This document shows, in pieces, positions 16,273-23,820 of a DNA stretch of 45,591 bases. A program made the position numbers and the translations under genes. The DNA lies in contig JAMCWR010000071.1 in the NCBI GenBank assembly GCA_023480665.1, positions 1 through 45,591 of the forward strand, written 5' to 3'. Position 1 is the first letter of the stretch, and each line of letters starts with the position of its first letter. The notes under the pieces were generated by a model. It did not search any database. It worked only from the letters and a program-made list of their open reading frames with translations, and was not told the DNA's origin. The DNA comes from Gammaproteobacteria bacterium (GTDB taxonomy: Bacteria; Pseudomonadota; Gammaproteobacteria; UBA9339).

Positions 16273-16842
16273 ATGAAGATAATCCTAGGATCAAAATCAA
16301 AAGGGCGTCGCCAAATATTACAGAGTTTGGGTTATGATTTTATCGTTATGGATCCCAATATTGACGAAAAATCTATTCGTAGTAGTGATCCAAAAAAACT
16401 AGTTGTGCTGCTTGCCAAAGCAAAAGCCGAGGCGTTATTGCCTAAGATAAAAAAGTCAGCACTTCTAATTACTTCTGATCAAGTTGTTTGTTGTCATAAG
16501 CATATTTTAGAAAAGCCTCGAACTCATCGTGAAGCGGAAAAATTTTTACGTCTGCATATAAAATATGCTGCTCAAACCATTACTGCTGTTGTGGTAACAA
16601 ATACGCAAACGGAAAAGCAAAAATCAGGAGTTTCCTCTGCAACAGTACATTTTAGTAAAATCCCTTCAGAAATGATTAAAACCATTGCTGCACAAGAATA
16701 TGTGTTGCACTGTGCTGGTGGATTTTCTCTTGATGATAAACTATTACAGCCTTTTATTACTAAAATTGATGGGACTTGTGATAGTGTTACGGGATTACCA
16801 ATTAAATTAGTTAATAGGTTAATAAAAGCATTATCCAATTAG
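16273..16842 (+). CDS. maf: Maf-family nucleoside triphosphate pyrophosphatase
   Basis: Hydrolyses non-canonical or methylated nucleoside triphosphates to the monophosphate, a house-cleaning role. The 189-residue protein has the N-terminal GSKSKGRRQIL loop (the S-x-S-x-x-R-R motif), the conserved Glu after DPN(I)DEKSI, the SDQVV motif with catalytic Asp, EKPRTHREA, and the late GGFSLDD and DSVTGLPIKL motifs. Its 3' end from IDGTCDSV onward is repeated at 18588-18662, about 1.8 kb downstream, after the ATPase cassette. Which copy is the original cannot be told here. Confidence 0.92.
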   Translation: MKIILGSKSKGRRQILQSLGYDFIVMDPNIDEKSIRSSDPKKLVVLLAKAKAEALLPKIKKSALLITSDQVVCCHKHILEKPRTHREAEKFLRLHIKYAAQTITAVVVTNTQTEKQKSGVSSATVHFSKIPSEMIKTIAAQEYVLHCAGGFSLDDKLLQPFITKIDGTCDSVTGLPIKLVNRLIKALSN

Positions 16843-16927
16843 AGCAACGCTGGTAACTATTAAAATATTTAAATAATTATGTCTCATGGATGTTTTGTAA
16901 AATGTTACCAAGCAAACAATTGCTTTA

Positions 16928-16955
16928 TTGAAATTTAACAGAATTGTGTTATACT
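16928..16955 (+). promoter_or_regulatory. candidate promoter of the ATPase cassette
   Basis: TTGAAA at 16928-16933 and TATACT at 16950-16955 with a 16-base spacer and an extended -10 (TGT just before TATACT). It lies 70 bases upstream of the ATPase start. Further down, TATACCATATAGTATA (about 16990-17005) forms a small palindrome that recalls the ones upstream of the beta-lactamase and Ntn hydrolase genes. Confidence 0.5.
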
Positions 16956-17024
16956 AAATAGTGCAATATACAGCACGCCAAAAGGTGATATACCATATAG
17001 TATAATAAGCTTAGGGTAAACACT

Positions 17025-18137
17025 ATGAATCCATTTAAGTACGGCCAAGTTGTAAGTGAAGAGGACTTTTGTCCACGTCCTATTTTAATGAAGCAGGTTA
17101 TAGAATTTATAAAAGCTGGACAGAATATTGTTTTGCAAGGTGAGCGTCGCATGGGTAAAACTTCTTTGATTCATGAGGCATCACATCTTATCAAAAAGTG
17201 TTCTATTCTTTATATAGATTTATTAGAAATCAAAGATGTGGATGGCATGTGCAAACGTATGGTTAAGGCTATCATTTCTTTTGAACAACAAGCAGGGTTA
17301 TTGGAAAAAATTTTGCGTACTTTAGCCCATCTGCGCCCAATCATTTCAGTCGATGCTTTAACAGGCAAACCATCAATCTCTCTAGAAACAGTTACACCAC
17401 TAAGACCTGACTCAATAAACAGTATTCTTGATTTGATAGCCGATATCGGCAAACACCAAACTCTAATCGTAATGTTTGATGAGTTTCAGGACATTCTTAA
17501 CCTTAAGGCTGCAAAAGAAGTTTTAGCTATATTACGCAGCAAGATTCAATTCCACAATAAAATTCCTTATCTGTTCGCTGGCAGTGTGCGCAACCAAATG
17601 CATGATATATTTACCGATCCGGATAGTCCGTTTTTTAAATCCGCCATACCTATTGAAGTTGGAGCAATAGACCGTGATCAATTTAAAAGATTTTTGAAAA
17701 ATAAATTTTTGCTAGGTAAACGCACTATAGATGATGGCGTTCTAGATATTGGATTTGAAACAACTGGTGATGTGCCAGGTGATGTCCAACAATATTGCGG
17801 TGCCTTATGGGATTCGACCAATGAAAAAACGCATATTGATAAGCAATACATACCACAAGCGCTACGCTTAATTTTCTCAAGAGAGGAAAAAGGTTATGAA
17901 TCAATATTGGTACAATTGACAGGACAACAATTACGCTGCCTTAAGGGGCTTGCACAATTGGGTGGCACTGCACCATATTCAGGAGCTTTTTTGCGTGAGA
18001 TAGGTATTTCTTTATCCTCATCCGTAAAAAAAGCCCTAATGAGACTAGAACGGCTAAGAGTGATTTATCGTTATGGTAGCGAATACAAGTTTGTTAATCC
18101 ATTTTTTAAAGCTTGGTTGTTGTGGAAAAATTGGTGA
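17025..18137 (+). CDS. archaeal-type AAA ATPase (ATPase_2-like) with C-terminal winged helix
   Basis: A 370-residue soluble P-loop protein. Walker A is GERRMGKTSL near residues 39-48, Walker B is LIVMFDEFQDIL near 146-157, and a sensor-like FAGSVRN follows near 184. The N-terminal YGQVV..EDFCPRP..(M)KQVIEFI pattern and the order of motifs fit the ATPase_2/AAA_14-like STAND-related group, often linked to defence or mobile DNA. The last ~80 residues (LRCLKGLAQLGG...SVKKALMRLERLRVIYRYG) look like a winged helix. It is followed by two small open frames, and the whole segment is bounded by duplicated maf ends. The precise function is unknown. Confidence 0.8.
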   Translation: MNPFKYGQVVSEEDFCPRPILMKQVIEFIKAGQNIVLQGERRMGKTSLIHEASHLIKKCSILYIDLLEIKDVDGMCKRMVKAIISFEQQAGLLEKILRTLAHLRPIISVDALTGKPSISLETVTPLRPDSINSILDLIADIGKHQTLIVMFDEFQDILNLKAAKEVLAILRSKIQFHNKIPYLFAGSVRNQMHDIFTDPDSPFFKSAIPIEVGAIDRDQFKRFLKNKFLLGKRTIDDGVLDIGFETTGDVPGDVQQYCGALWDSTNEKTHIDKQYIPQALRLIFSREEKGYESILVQLTGQQLRCLKGLAQLGGTAPYSGAFLREIGISLSSSVKKALMRLERLRVIYRYGSEYKFVNPFFKAWLLWKNW

Positions 18138-18149
18138 AAAGGTGTGCTA

Positions 18150-18230
18150 ATGTTATTGAATGTACGCTCGATTGGAAAGAAAATGGATGACGCTTTGCAG
18201 TTCAAGCAGATCTTTATGAAATTGGAATAA
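18150..18230 (+). CDS. 26-codon open frame between ATPase and small protein
   Basis: ATG at 18150 to TAA at 18228-18230 encodes a basic peptide (MLLNVRSIGKKMDDALQFKQ then IFMKLE). The stop overlaps the strong ribosome site of the next gene, so if translated it would couple to it. No good ribosome site of its own is evident. A different frame over the same bases (IECTLDWKENG, a stop, RFAVQADLYEIG) also looks protein-like, so this may instead be the remains of a longer gene. Confidence 0.3.
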   Translation: MLLNVRSIGKKMDDALQFKQIFMKLE

Positions 18231-18239
18231 GGAGGCTAT

Positions 18240-18578
18240 ATGCAAGACTATCCAAAATGTATTAAAAAACAGTTGTGTGAGTTGTCAGGAGTGGCATATA
18301 AACGTGAGCTTGATTCTGCTTTATCTGATTTGCATAAACTGTTTGAGGCATGGCAACAAAATAAGATTAATTGTTGGGATTTAAGTGATGCTATACACAA
18401 GTTTCATGATGGTATCTCTCGTGATTTATACAAGCAATATGTGATGTCAGGTTCTCACTACAGCTTGCCAGTTGCATATGCATTAGCGAGAAAAATATTG
18501 TGCCGCGAAGAAATTTCCGATGAGGTTTATCAGCTTATTGAACCGATGCTTTCATTTATAAGTTGCGATTCAATCTGA
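18240..18578 (+). CDS. small protein of unknown function in the ATPase cassette
   Basis: A 112-residue, mainly helical soluble protein with four Cys residues and a central motif WDLSDAIHKFHDGISRDLYKQY followed by LPVAYALARKIL and a second acidic helix. I do not recognise the family. The start is firmly set by AAGGAGG at 18229-18235. It lies 100 bases after the ATPase on the same strand and inside the same maf-bounded segment, so the two probably belong together; a toxin, antitoxin or adaptor role would be guesswork. Confidence 0.7.
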   Translation: MQDYPKCIKKQLCELSGVAYKRELDSALSDLHKLFEAWQQNKINCWDLSDAIHKFHDGISRDLYKQYVMSGSHYSLPVAYALARKILCREEISDEVYQLIEPMLSFISCDSI

Positions 18579-18587
18579 GCACACTAA

Positions 18588-18662
18588 TTGATGGGATTTG
18601 CGATAGTGTTACGGGATTACCAATTAAATTAACTGAGCGGTTAATTAAAAAGGTATTATGAA
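18588..18662 (+). pseudogene. duplicated 3' end of maf
   Basis: The frame IDGICDSVTGLPIKLTERLI then KKVL and a TGA is the conserved C-terminus of Maf without the rest of the gene. Its first 46 bases differ from the end of the intact maf (16767-16812) at only two positions; after that the two copies drift apart but both end in an AATTAGAG block. It has no start and no ribosome site. It marks the right-hand boundary of the ATPase segment. Confidence 0.85.
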
Positions 18663-18687
18663 ATCATTACTTAATTAGAGAAAAAAC

Positions 18688-19821
18688 ATGCAGCTACCAG
18701 CATTTAAGCTAGAAGAATATTTTGCCAAATATGAGTTTGTCGCAAAATATATGCTTGGATCATCTGATCCTGAGTCTCATTTTATGCATCAGATACTTTC
18801 TATGGCGGATAAAGAATGCTTAGCATTGTGGCAAAACTTAAATCTTGGTTATACCGAAACTTTGGGTTTGCCTTTATTGCGTGAAGCAATTGCTAAGCTG
18901 TACCAGTCAAATGCTAAAGAAGATATTATAGTTTTTTCTGGAGCTGAAGAAGCGATTTATATTGTAATGCAGTCACTTCTTAAACCTGGTGATGAGGTTG
19001 TGGTTATTACCCCTTGCTATCAGTCGCATCAAGCAATTCCGCAGACCATTGGGGGGAAAGTAATAGAGTTTGCCTTGGCATGGAAAGAGAACACTTGGCA
19101 CTTTGACCTAGAAAAATTTGCTAAAGTTATTACCGACAAAACCAAATTAATTGCTATAAATTTTCCACACAATCCAACAGGATTTCAGCCGGCGCAGCAA
19201 GTTTTTAGAGAAATAGTAAATATAGCGAAAAAACATAATTCTTATTTATTTAGTGATGAGGTATACAGGCTTTCAGAACAAAACCCTGCAGCTACTTTAC
19301 CTAACGCAGCAGATTGTTATGATAAAGCTATTAGTTTAGGAGTTATGTCGAAATCTTTTGGACTCGCTGGTCTTCGTATTGGTTGGGTCGCTACTAAAGA
19401 TGTTAAGTTGCGGCAAAAACTTGCTGCTTATAAAAACTACACTACCATCTGTAGCAGTGCTCCAAGTGAAATTCTTGCCTTAATTGCATTAAGAAATAAA
19501 GAGCATATTTTGCAGCGTAATGTTAATATTGCGAAACAAAATTTAGATTTGCTGGATAAATATTTTGCAGAGCATCAAGAGGTTTTTGCTTGGCATCGGC
19601 CATCTGCTGGTTTCATCGCTTTTCCAAGGTTGAAAATTAGTATGCCAATTGCAGAATTTGCGCAAAAGTTGGTTGATGCAGAAAGTGTGTTAATTATTCC
19701 CGGTACACTTTTTGCCGATACTAATAACCATTTTCGATTGGGTTTTGGTCGGCGTAATTTGCCAGAAGCATTGGCAAAATTTAGCAGGTTTGTTGATAAA
19801 TTAAACTTGCAGGAGATATGA
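18688..19821 (+). CDS. class I/II pyridoxal-phosphate aminotransferase
   Basis: A 377-residue fold-type I aminotransferase. Key motifs are NFPHNPTGF (Asn contacting PLP), FSDEVYRLSE (Asp and Tyr), the Schiff-base Lys in SKSFGLAGLRIGWV near residue 222, and FRLGFGRRNLPEAL with the substrate-carboxylate Arg. The substrate is not clear: sequence motifs suit an aspartate/kynurenine/cysteine-lyase-like branch. It ends 1 base before the methyltransferase start, so the two form an operon; the ATPase cassette now separates it from maf. Confidence 0.9.
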   Translation: MQLPAFKLEEYFAKYEFVAKYMLGSSDPESHFMHQILSMADKECLALWQNLNLGYTETLGLPLLREAIAKLYQSNAKEDIIVFSGAEEAIYIVMQSLLKPGDEVVVITPCYQSHQAIPQTIGGKVIEFALAWKENTWHFDLEKFAKVITDKTKLIAINFPHNPTGFQPAQQVFREIVNIAKKHNSYLFSDEVYRLSEQNPAATLPNAADCYDKAISLGVMSKSFGLAGLRIGWVATKDVKLRQKLAAYKNYTTICSSAPSEILALIALRNKEHILQRNVNIAKQNLDLLDKYFAEHQEVFAWHRPSAGFIAFPRLKISMPIAEFAQKLVDAESVLIIPGTLFADTNNHFRLGFGRRNLPEALAKFSRFVDKLNLQEI

Positions 19822-19822
19822 T

Positions 19823-20686
19823 ATGTTGAATAAAAATTTGTTTCCATTTTTGAAAACTATAAACAAAAAACCTAAAGCTTATTCGCGATATACAACTCCA
19901 GATCTCTGGTGTACCCCATATATTGCCAAACAAATGCTCTCTTATCATTTAAATCAAGAGACAGATTTAGCATCGCGAAAAACTGCTTTTATTGATCGTT
20001 CTGTTATTTGGATGGCAAAATATTTCCGTATTAATGCACAAACTAAAATATGTGATTTTGGTTGTGGGCCAGGACTTTACACAACGCGATTCGCTCTGCT
20101 CGGGGCTCAAGTTACTGGTATCGATTTTTCTAAAACATCCATAAACTATGCTAAAGCTACGGCTAAACAGCATAAGTTAGAAATTAATTATGTGTTGCAA
20201 AATTATTTAGCTTTTTCGAGTATGAAGAAATTTGATTTGATAACGATGATTTACTGTGATTATTGCGCTCTTAGTCCAAAACAGCGTCGGCAATTACTAA
20301 AAATATTTTTTAATTTGTTAAATGATAATGGTCGGGTGTTTTTCGATGTAAGTTCTATGGCTTATTTTGCTGCCAAAAAAGCCACAGCAACACTTGAGTA
20401 CTCTGCAGGGAAAGGCTTTTGGTCTGCAAAACCATACTTTGTTTTTGCTAATGCATTTAAGTATGATGATGAGTGTTTATTGTTAGATAAGTTTACTATT
20501 GTTGAAGAGAAGCGAATCCGCGAAAGCTATAATTGGCTTCAATGTTTTAGTAAAAAAACCATTGCTGACGAATTGCAGCAAAATAATTTTAAAGTAATTG
20601 ACTGTTTTGCGAATGTCACTGGAGAAAGCTATGAAAAAAATTCTCCAGAAATGGCTATTGTAGCTAAAAAACAGACAAAGTTTTGA
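19823..20686 (+). CDS. class I SAM-dependent methyltransferase
   Basis: A 287-residue Rossmann-fold methyltransferase. Motif I is CDFGCGPGLYTTRFALLG near residues 76-93, followed by the acidic end of strand 2 in VTGIDFSKTSI, motif II region FDLITMIYCDYCALS and the post-motif NLLNDNGRVFFDV. These are class I hallmarks with a methyltransferase_11/25-like order. The substrate is not deducible. It starts right after the aminotransferase stop with overlap-like spacing (TGATATG), so co-translation is likely. Downstream, the beta-lactamase gene converges across 30 bases. Confidence 0.88.
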   Translation: MLNKNLFPFLKTINKKPKAYSRYTTPDLWCTPYIAKQMLSYHLNQETDLASRKTAFIDRSVIWMAKYFRINAQTKICDFGCGPGLYTTRFALLGAQVTGIDFSKTSINYAKATAKQHKLEINYVLQNYLAFSSMKKFDLITMIYCDYCALSPKQRRQLLKIFFNLLNDNGRVFFDVSSMAYFAAKKATATLEYSAGKGFWSAKPYFVFANAFKYDDECLLLDKFTIVEEKRIRESYNWLQCFSKKTIADELQQNNFKVIDCFANVTGESYEKNSPEMAIVAKKQTKF

Positions 20687-20716
20687 ATTTAACAAAGTGG
20701 CATTATATCTTATGGC

Positions 20717-21484
20717 TTACCACAACTGCATTTGCCGCAGATTATTCTCGGTAATTTCCTTGGCTTTTAGACCACTGGAAACTTTAGAACTAGGATAATC
20801 GATAGAAATAGTGACGAAAACATAATCATGTTTTTTTGTTGTTAAAAACCCTACAAACCAGCCAATAACTCCATTATTTGCGTTTTCTCCATTGAGAAAT
20901 CCAGTCCCAGCTTTCTCATAAAAAGTATTGTTATTTACAGTTTTTTCTACTGGCAGTAATTTTTTAGTTAAAGCTATTGCAGTAGGTGATACTGCTAATT
21001 GGTTTTTCCAGAGATGCTTTAAAAATATTAACTCTTCATCTGCAGAAATCTTTAAGCTTGAACTCAACCAAAATTTGGTAATGCCGCCAGAAATATCAGT
21101 ATTTCCGTAATGGAATTTTTCTAAGTAATATTTTATTTTATCTTCACCCAATTGTTGCGTGATTAATTGTGATACCCAAATAGTTGAATATTGCAGCCAA
21201 GTTTTTGGCGTCTGATTTTTATTCCAATTGGAATTTTCTCTAGCAACTCCATCCCATTTAATTTTGATATTCTCATCTTTAAATATGCCTTGATCAAAAG
21301 CCATAAGCGCTAAAGGAATTTTAAAAGTAGAACATGGACTAAAGCGCATTTGACATTGTTTAGCATTTTCGCGCATTAGTACTTTGTTAGTGGTTAAATC
21401 ATATAAGATAAAGCAGGTAGATTTGGCTGCATGACAATTTGTTATTAATAACATTAAAACTAGGCTAATAAATTTTTTTAGCAT
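20717..21484 (-). CDS. class D (OXA-type) beta-lactamase-like protein with altered KTG box
   Basis: A 255-residue secreted serine hydrolase with a signal peptide of about 19 residues (before AAKSTC). The active-site STFK is at residues 52-55 (Ser52 nucleophile, Lys55 expected to be carbamylated). The YGN motif is intact in YHYGNTDISGG, and FWLSSSLKIS matches the conserved Trp region. Two boxes differ from the usual: the SxV motif reads STI (YSTIWVSQ) and the KTG motif reads KAG (YEKAGTGF). It may be an active lactamase with altered specificity or a penicillin sensor. Its promoter region is a duplicate of that of the Ntn hydrolase upstream. Confidence 0.87.
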   Translation of the reverse strand: MLKKFISLVLMLLITNCHAAKSTCFILYDLTTNKVLMRENAKQCQMRFSPCSTFKIPLALMAFDQGIFKDENIKIKWDGVARENSNWNKNQTPKTWLQYSTIWVSQLITQQLGEDKIKYYLEKFHYGNTDISGGITKFWLSSSLKISADEELIFLKHLWKNQLAVSPTAIALTKKLLPVEKTVNNNTFYEKAGTGFLNGENANNGVIGWFVGFLTTKKHDYVFVTISIDYPSSKVSSGLKAKEITENNLRQMQLW

Positions 21485-21560
21485 AAGGGATTATAATGAA
21501 AAACTTTTGTTTGAGAACGAAGGTAAAAAGCCACTAATGGATCAAGCACTTTTGTGATCA

Positions 21561-21612
21561 TGCTTTATCCTATATGGTATTATACTACATGGTATAATAC
21601 CAAATGGAAACT
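21561..21612 (-). promoter_or_regulatory. palindromic promoter/operator upstream of the beta-lactamase
   Basis: Perfect 10-base arms GGTATTATAC at 21576-21585 and GTATAATACC at 21592-21601 with a 6-base spacer. Each arm contains a TATAAT-like box, one per strand. The surrounding 52 bases match those at 23748-23799, upstream of the Ntn hydrolase gene, at roughly four positions in five. It lies about 90 bases before the beta-lactamase start. Confidence 0.55.
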
Positions 21613-21659
21613 ACAAACATAATATGCAGATGCTTACTTAGGATTTCACGATCAAGTGT

Positions 21660-21705
21660 GTGTTGAATGCCCTATCGTAGCTCAATCCAATTGTGCCTTG
21701 ATAGC
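21660..21705 (-). pseudogene. remnant of an outer-membrane barrel gene end
   Basis: On the minus strand the bases encode SYQGTIGLSY, almost the same as the end of the barrel protein at 23821-24417 (MYQGTIGLSYAF). The DNA match (ACTCAA-ACCAATTGTGCCTTG-type block) is clear over about 27 bases. With the promoter copy next to it, it shows that a segment running from a barrel gene end into a promoter was duplicated. The rest of the 309-base gap 21485-21793 shows only scattered similarity to the end of the next barrel gene. Confidence 0.6.
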
Positions 21706-21793
21706 TGGCAATCCACATAATGAGCTTTATTTTTGTTTGCAGGTGATCTTTGAGTCCATCAAGGCATTTAGATCATACTTTTTGCGCCAATAG

Positions 21794-22558
21794 TTAAAAA
21801 GTGATCTTTGCACCAATAATAGGACCATGAATTAGCGTAGCCAACTTGAAATCGTTCTCATGGTGATACACATCAAGCAACCGATAACCAGCGGCAACGC
21901 TAAAATTATTATTAAACTGCCAAAAAAATGCTGGAATTAATTCCCAGTTAAAGTTGTGACTTACTGCACCAACATCAGCGATTACATCGAAAGATAGCTG
22001 CCTACAAATCGGTAAATCTACATCGCCACCAATGGTTGGAATCAACCAATTATCACTCTGTACCACGCTCGCTTTTTCCTGAAAAGGACCAAGAGCTGCA
22101 GTAGCATCTAATTTAACTCTGCCATAAAAATACCGAACACCAGCAAATAAATTCCAAGGAACTGTGGTTTGCCACTGATAACCAATAGCTAATAAGTCAG
22201 CTAAAACACGATTATCCAGCTTAGCATTAACTTGGATGTCATGAGGTAGGGTTTCTTTTACATCAGGTGCAACATCCATATAAATAGCATCATTAAATAT
22301 GAACCAATTATTTTTGGTAACTTTAATAGCGCCAGTAGCTCCCATTCTTAAATTGCTCAAAATATCATCAAAAGTAATGTTGGTATGCGCACTATGTTTA
22401 TAAGCACTAACATCACCATTAATTCCAGTCGGCCAAAAGTAAAGATACAAATCCACCTTTACTGGGTTTTGCGTTTCTAAGCATTTGGTATTTGCGGCTA
22501 AACAATTAAGTATCCAACAGGTGCATGCTATAAGTACGATAATTTTTATTGTTTTCAT
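21794..22558 (-). CDS. outer-membrane beta-barrel protein, partner of the Ntn hydrolase
   Basis: A 254-residue secreted protein with a signal peptide ending near CLAA|NTK (residue 23). The mature chain consists of alternating strands (VDLYLYFWPTGING; WNLFAGVRYFYGRV; NNFSVAAGYRLLDVYHH) and finishes with the C-terminal Phe of KITF, so it should fold as an outer-membrane barrel. I recognise this general type from intracellular bacteria but not a named family. Its ATG follows the stop of the hydrolase gene with no gap (TAAATG), so the two are translationally coupled and probably work in one process. Confidence 0.82.
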   Translation of the reverse strand: MKTIKIIVLIACTCWILNCLAANTKCLETQNPVKVDLYLYFWPTGINGDVSAYKHSAHTNITFDDILSNLRMGATGAIKVTKNNWFIFNDAIYMDVAPDVKETLPHDIQVNAKLDNRVLADLLAIGYQWQTTVPWNLFAGVRYFYGRVKLDATAALGPFQEKASVVQSDNWLIPTIGGDVDLPICRQLSFDVIADVGAVSHNFNWELIPAFFWQFNNNFSVAAGYRLLDVYHHENDFKLATLIHGPIIGAKITF

Positions 22559-23680
22559 TTATTTGGTACTCATAAGATCTTGAGTCCGCTCTTCAATATC
22601 ATCGATCCGAACTTTATCTAATGGGGTAGCAATAATTTTGTTCCCCGTAAAATTGAGTTTGGTCAAATCAACCATCCGTACTTGTTGATTATACTCAGTC
22701 CACCAATAATAATGTTTATTCTTCATGTCACCAATGACACTCCATTGGGTATATTCAATGAAGTATTTCTCTGGAGTTCCTTCACGAATGGTCCCACTAG
22801 GAATATCAAAGTTATTAAGAATATGTCGTGTTTGCTCAATTGCCGCGGCAGCATTTTCTGGAACTAATGAATTATGGGTAAAAAAGAAAGCGCGGACAAA
22901 CCGCGATGGAGGCGTATAATCTCCTGGCAATCCAGTCATACCAGCTCCTGCGCCAAAAGGAGTGAAATCAATACCATCGACAGTGGTATTACCTGGGGTT
23001 GGTGCGTATGGTGAAAGGTGAGTATAATTGCGCAGATTTCTAATATGCCAATCATACGCTGGCGCATTAGTCATAATACCAACTTTATTATCGTAGATAT
23101 TAAGCTTACCTGCCACATATTCAATTACGATCGAGCTACCGGTACTATCATTAACTACAAAATGCAATACCACAGGTGCCCCAAAAGTTTTGGTAATATC
23201 AGGATTATCAACAACACGAATTTTAGGAAGAGCCGCTTTGATTTCTGCCACATTGCTAAATTGTCCAAGAATATAACTAACCAGGTCTGCGCTATTGATA
23301 GTTGAAGATTCTACACCAGCTTTGAAGGATTGAAATTTAGCAAGGTCTGGTAAAAATAAATTACCCACAGTCAAACCAGTTTCATTCATACCATCCATAT
23401 AAAATGGCAAATTAAAGGCGTTGATCCCGACAAATCCATATTTGCTTTTCCAACGCATGCCTTTCTTACCACCTATCAAAATAGCTGCGTTAGAATAGTT
23501 TCGTGGCACTACCACTAAATTAGATTTAAAATCTGAAAGCCCCCATTCCATCGAGCGACCATAAATTGGACTTCCATCCTTAGCTTTTAAAATAAAACTG
23601 GTACAAGCAGAAGCGGTAATGCTGAAGGTAAATCCTAGAAATATTACAAAGCCATGTAGTAACATTGATAACTTTTTCAT
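22559..23680 (-). CDS. secreted choloylglycine hydrolase-family (linear amide C-N hydrolase) enzyme
   Basis: An Ntn hydrolase that would cleave the amide of conjugated bile salts, penicillin V or N-acyl homoserine lactones. The start is taken at 23680, where a GGG-rich site precedes ATG and a signal peptide begins (MKKLSMLLHG...ITASA); an ATG further out would add 17 unlikely residues. Cleavage after ASA exposes Cys26 as the N-terminal nucleophile (CTSFILKAKDGSPIYGRSME), the hallmark of the family. Arg, Asp and Asn of the active site are likely in GRSMEWG, MDGMNETGL and NAPAYDWH. 374 residues is somewhat longer than Gram-positive bile salt hydrolases, as usual for Gram-negative members. The product is periplasmic or secreted; substrate is not determinable. 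Confidence 0.9.
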   Translation of the reverse strand: MKKLSMLLHGFVIFLGFTFSITASACTSFILKAKDGSPIYGRSMEWGLSDFKSNLVVVPRNYSNAAILIGGKKGMRWKSKYGFVGINAFNLPFYMDGMNETGLTVGNLFLPDLAKFQSFKAGVESSTINSADLVSYILGQFSNVAEIKAALPKIRVVDNPDITKTFGAPVVLHFVVNDSTGSSIVIEYVAGKLNIYDNKVGIMTNAPAYDWHIRNLRNYTHLSPYAPTPGNTTVDGIDFTPFGAGAGMTGLPGDYTPPSRFVRAFFFTHNSLVPENAAAAIEQTRHILNNFDIPSGTIREGTPEKYFIEYTQWSVIGDMKNKHYYWWTEYNQQVRMVDLTKLNFTGNKIIATPLDKVRIDDIEERTQDLMSTK

Positions 23681-23747
23681 ATTAAATTCCCTATTAGCCC
23701 ATATTCCCATCATGGGATCCAAACAATACATTTAGCATTAATTATGC

Positions 23748-23799
23748 TTTATCCTAGATAGTATTATACTATACTAAATAATGCCAAACGAAAACTGAA
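23748..23799 (-). promoter_or_regulatory. promoter region of the Ntn hydrolase operon, related to that of the beta-lactamase
   Basis: The 52-base block starting TGCTTTATCCTAGAT aligns without gaps to 21561-21612. It keeps the TATAAT-like box (plus-strand ATTATA at 23763-23768) but the second arm of the palindrome is eroded. It lies between the end of the barrel gene at 23821 and the hydrolase start at 23680. Confidence 0.45.
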
Positions 23800-23820
23800 G
23801 ATGCAATTGCACGGATATCA

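Noticed and set aside
23681..23731. Upstream start of the Ntn hydrolase (17 extra residues)
   Set aside because: The extension breaks the signal peptide layout and has no ribosome site; ATG at 23680 has both.
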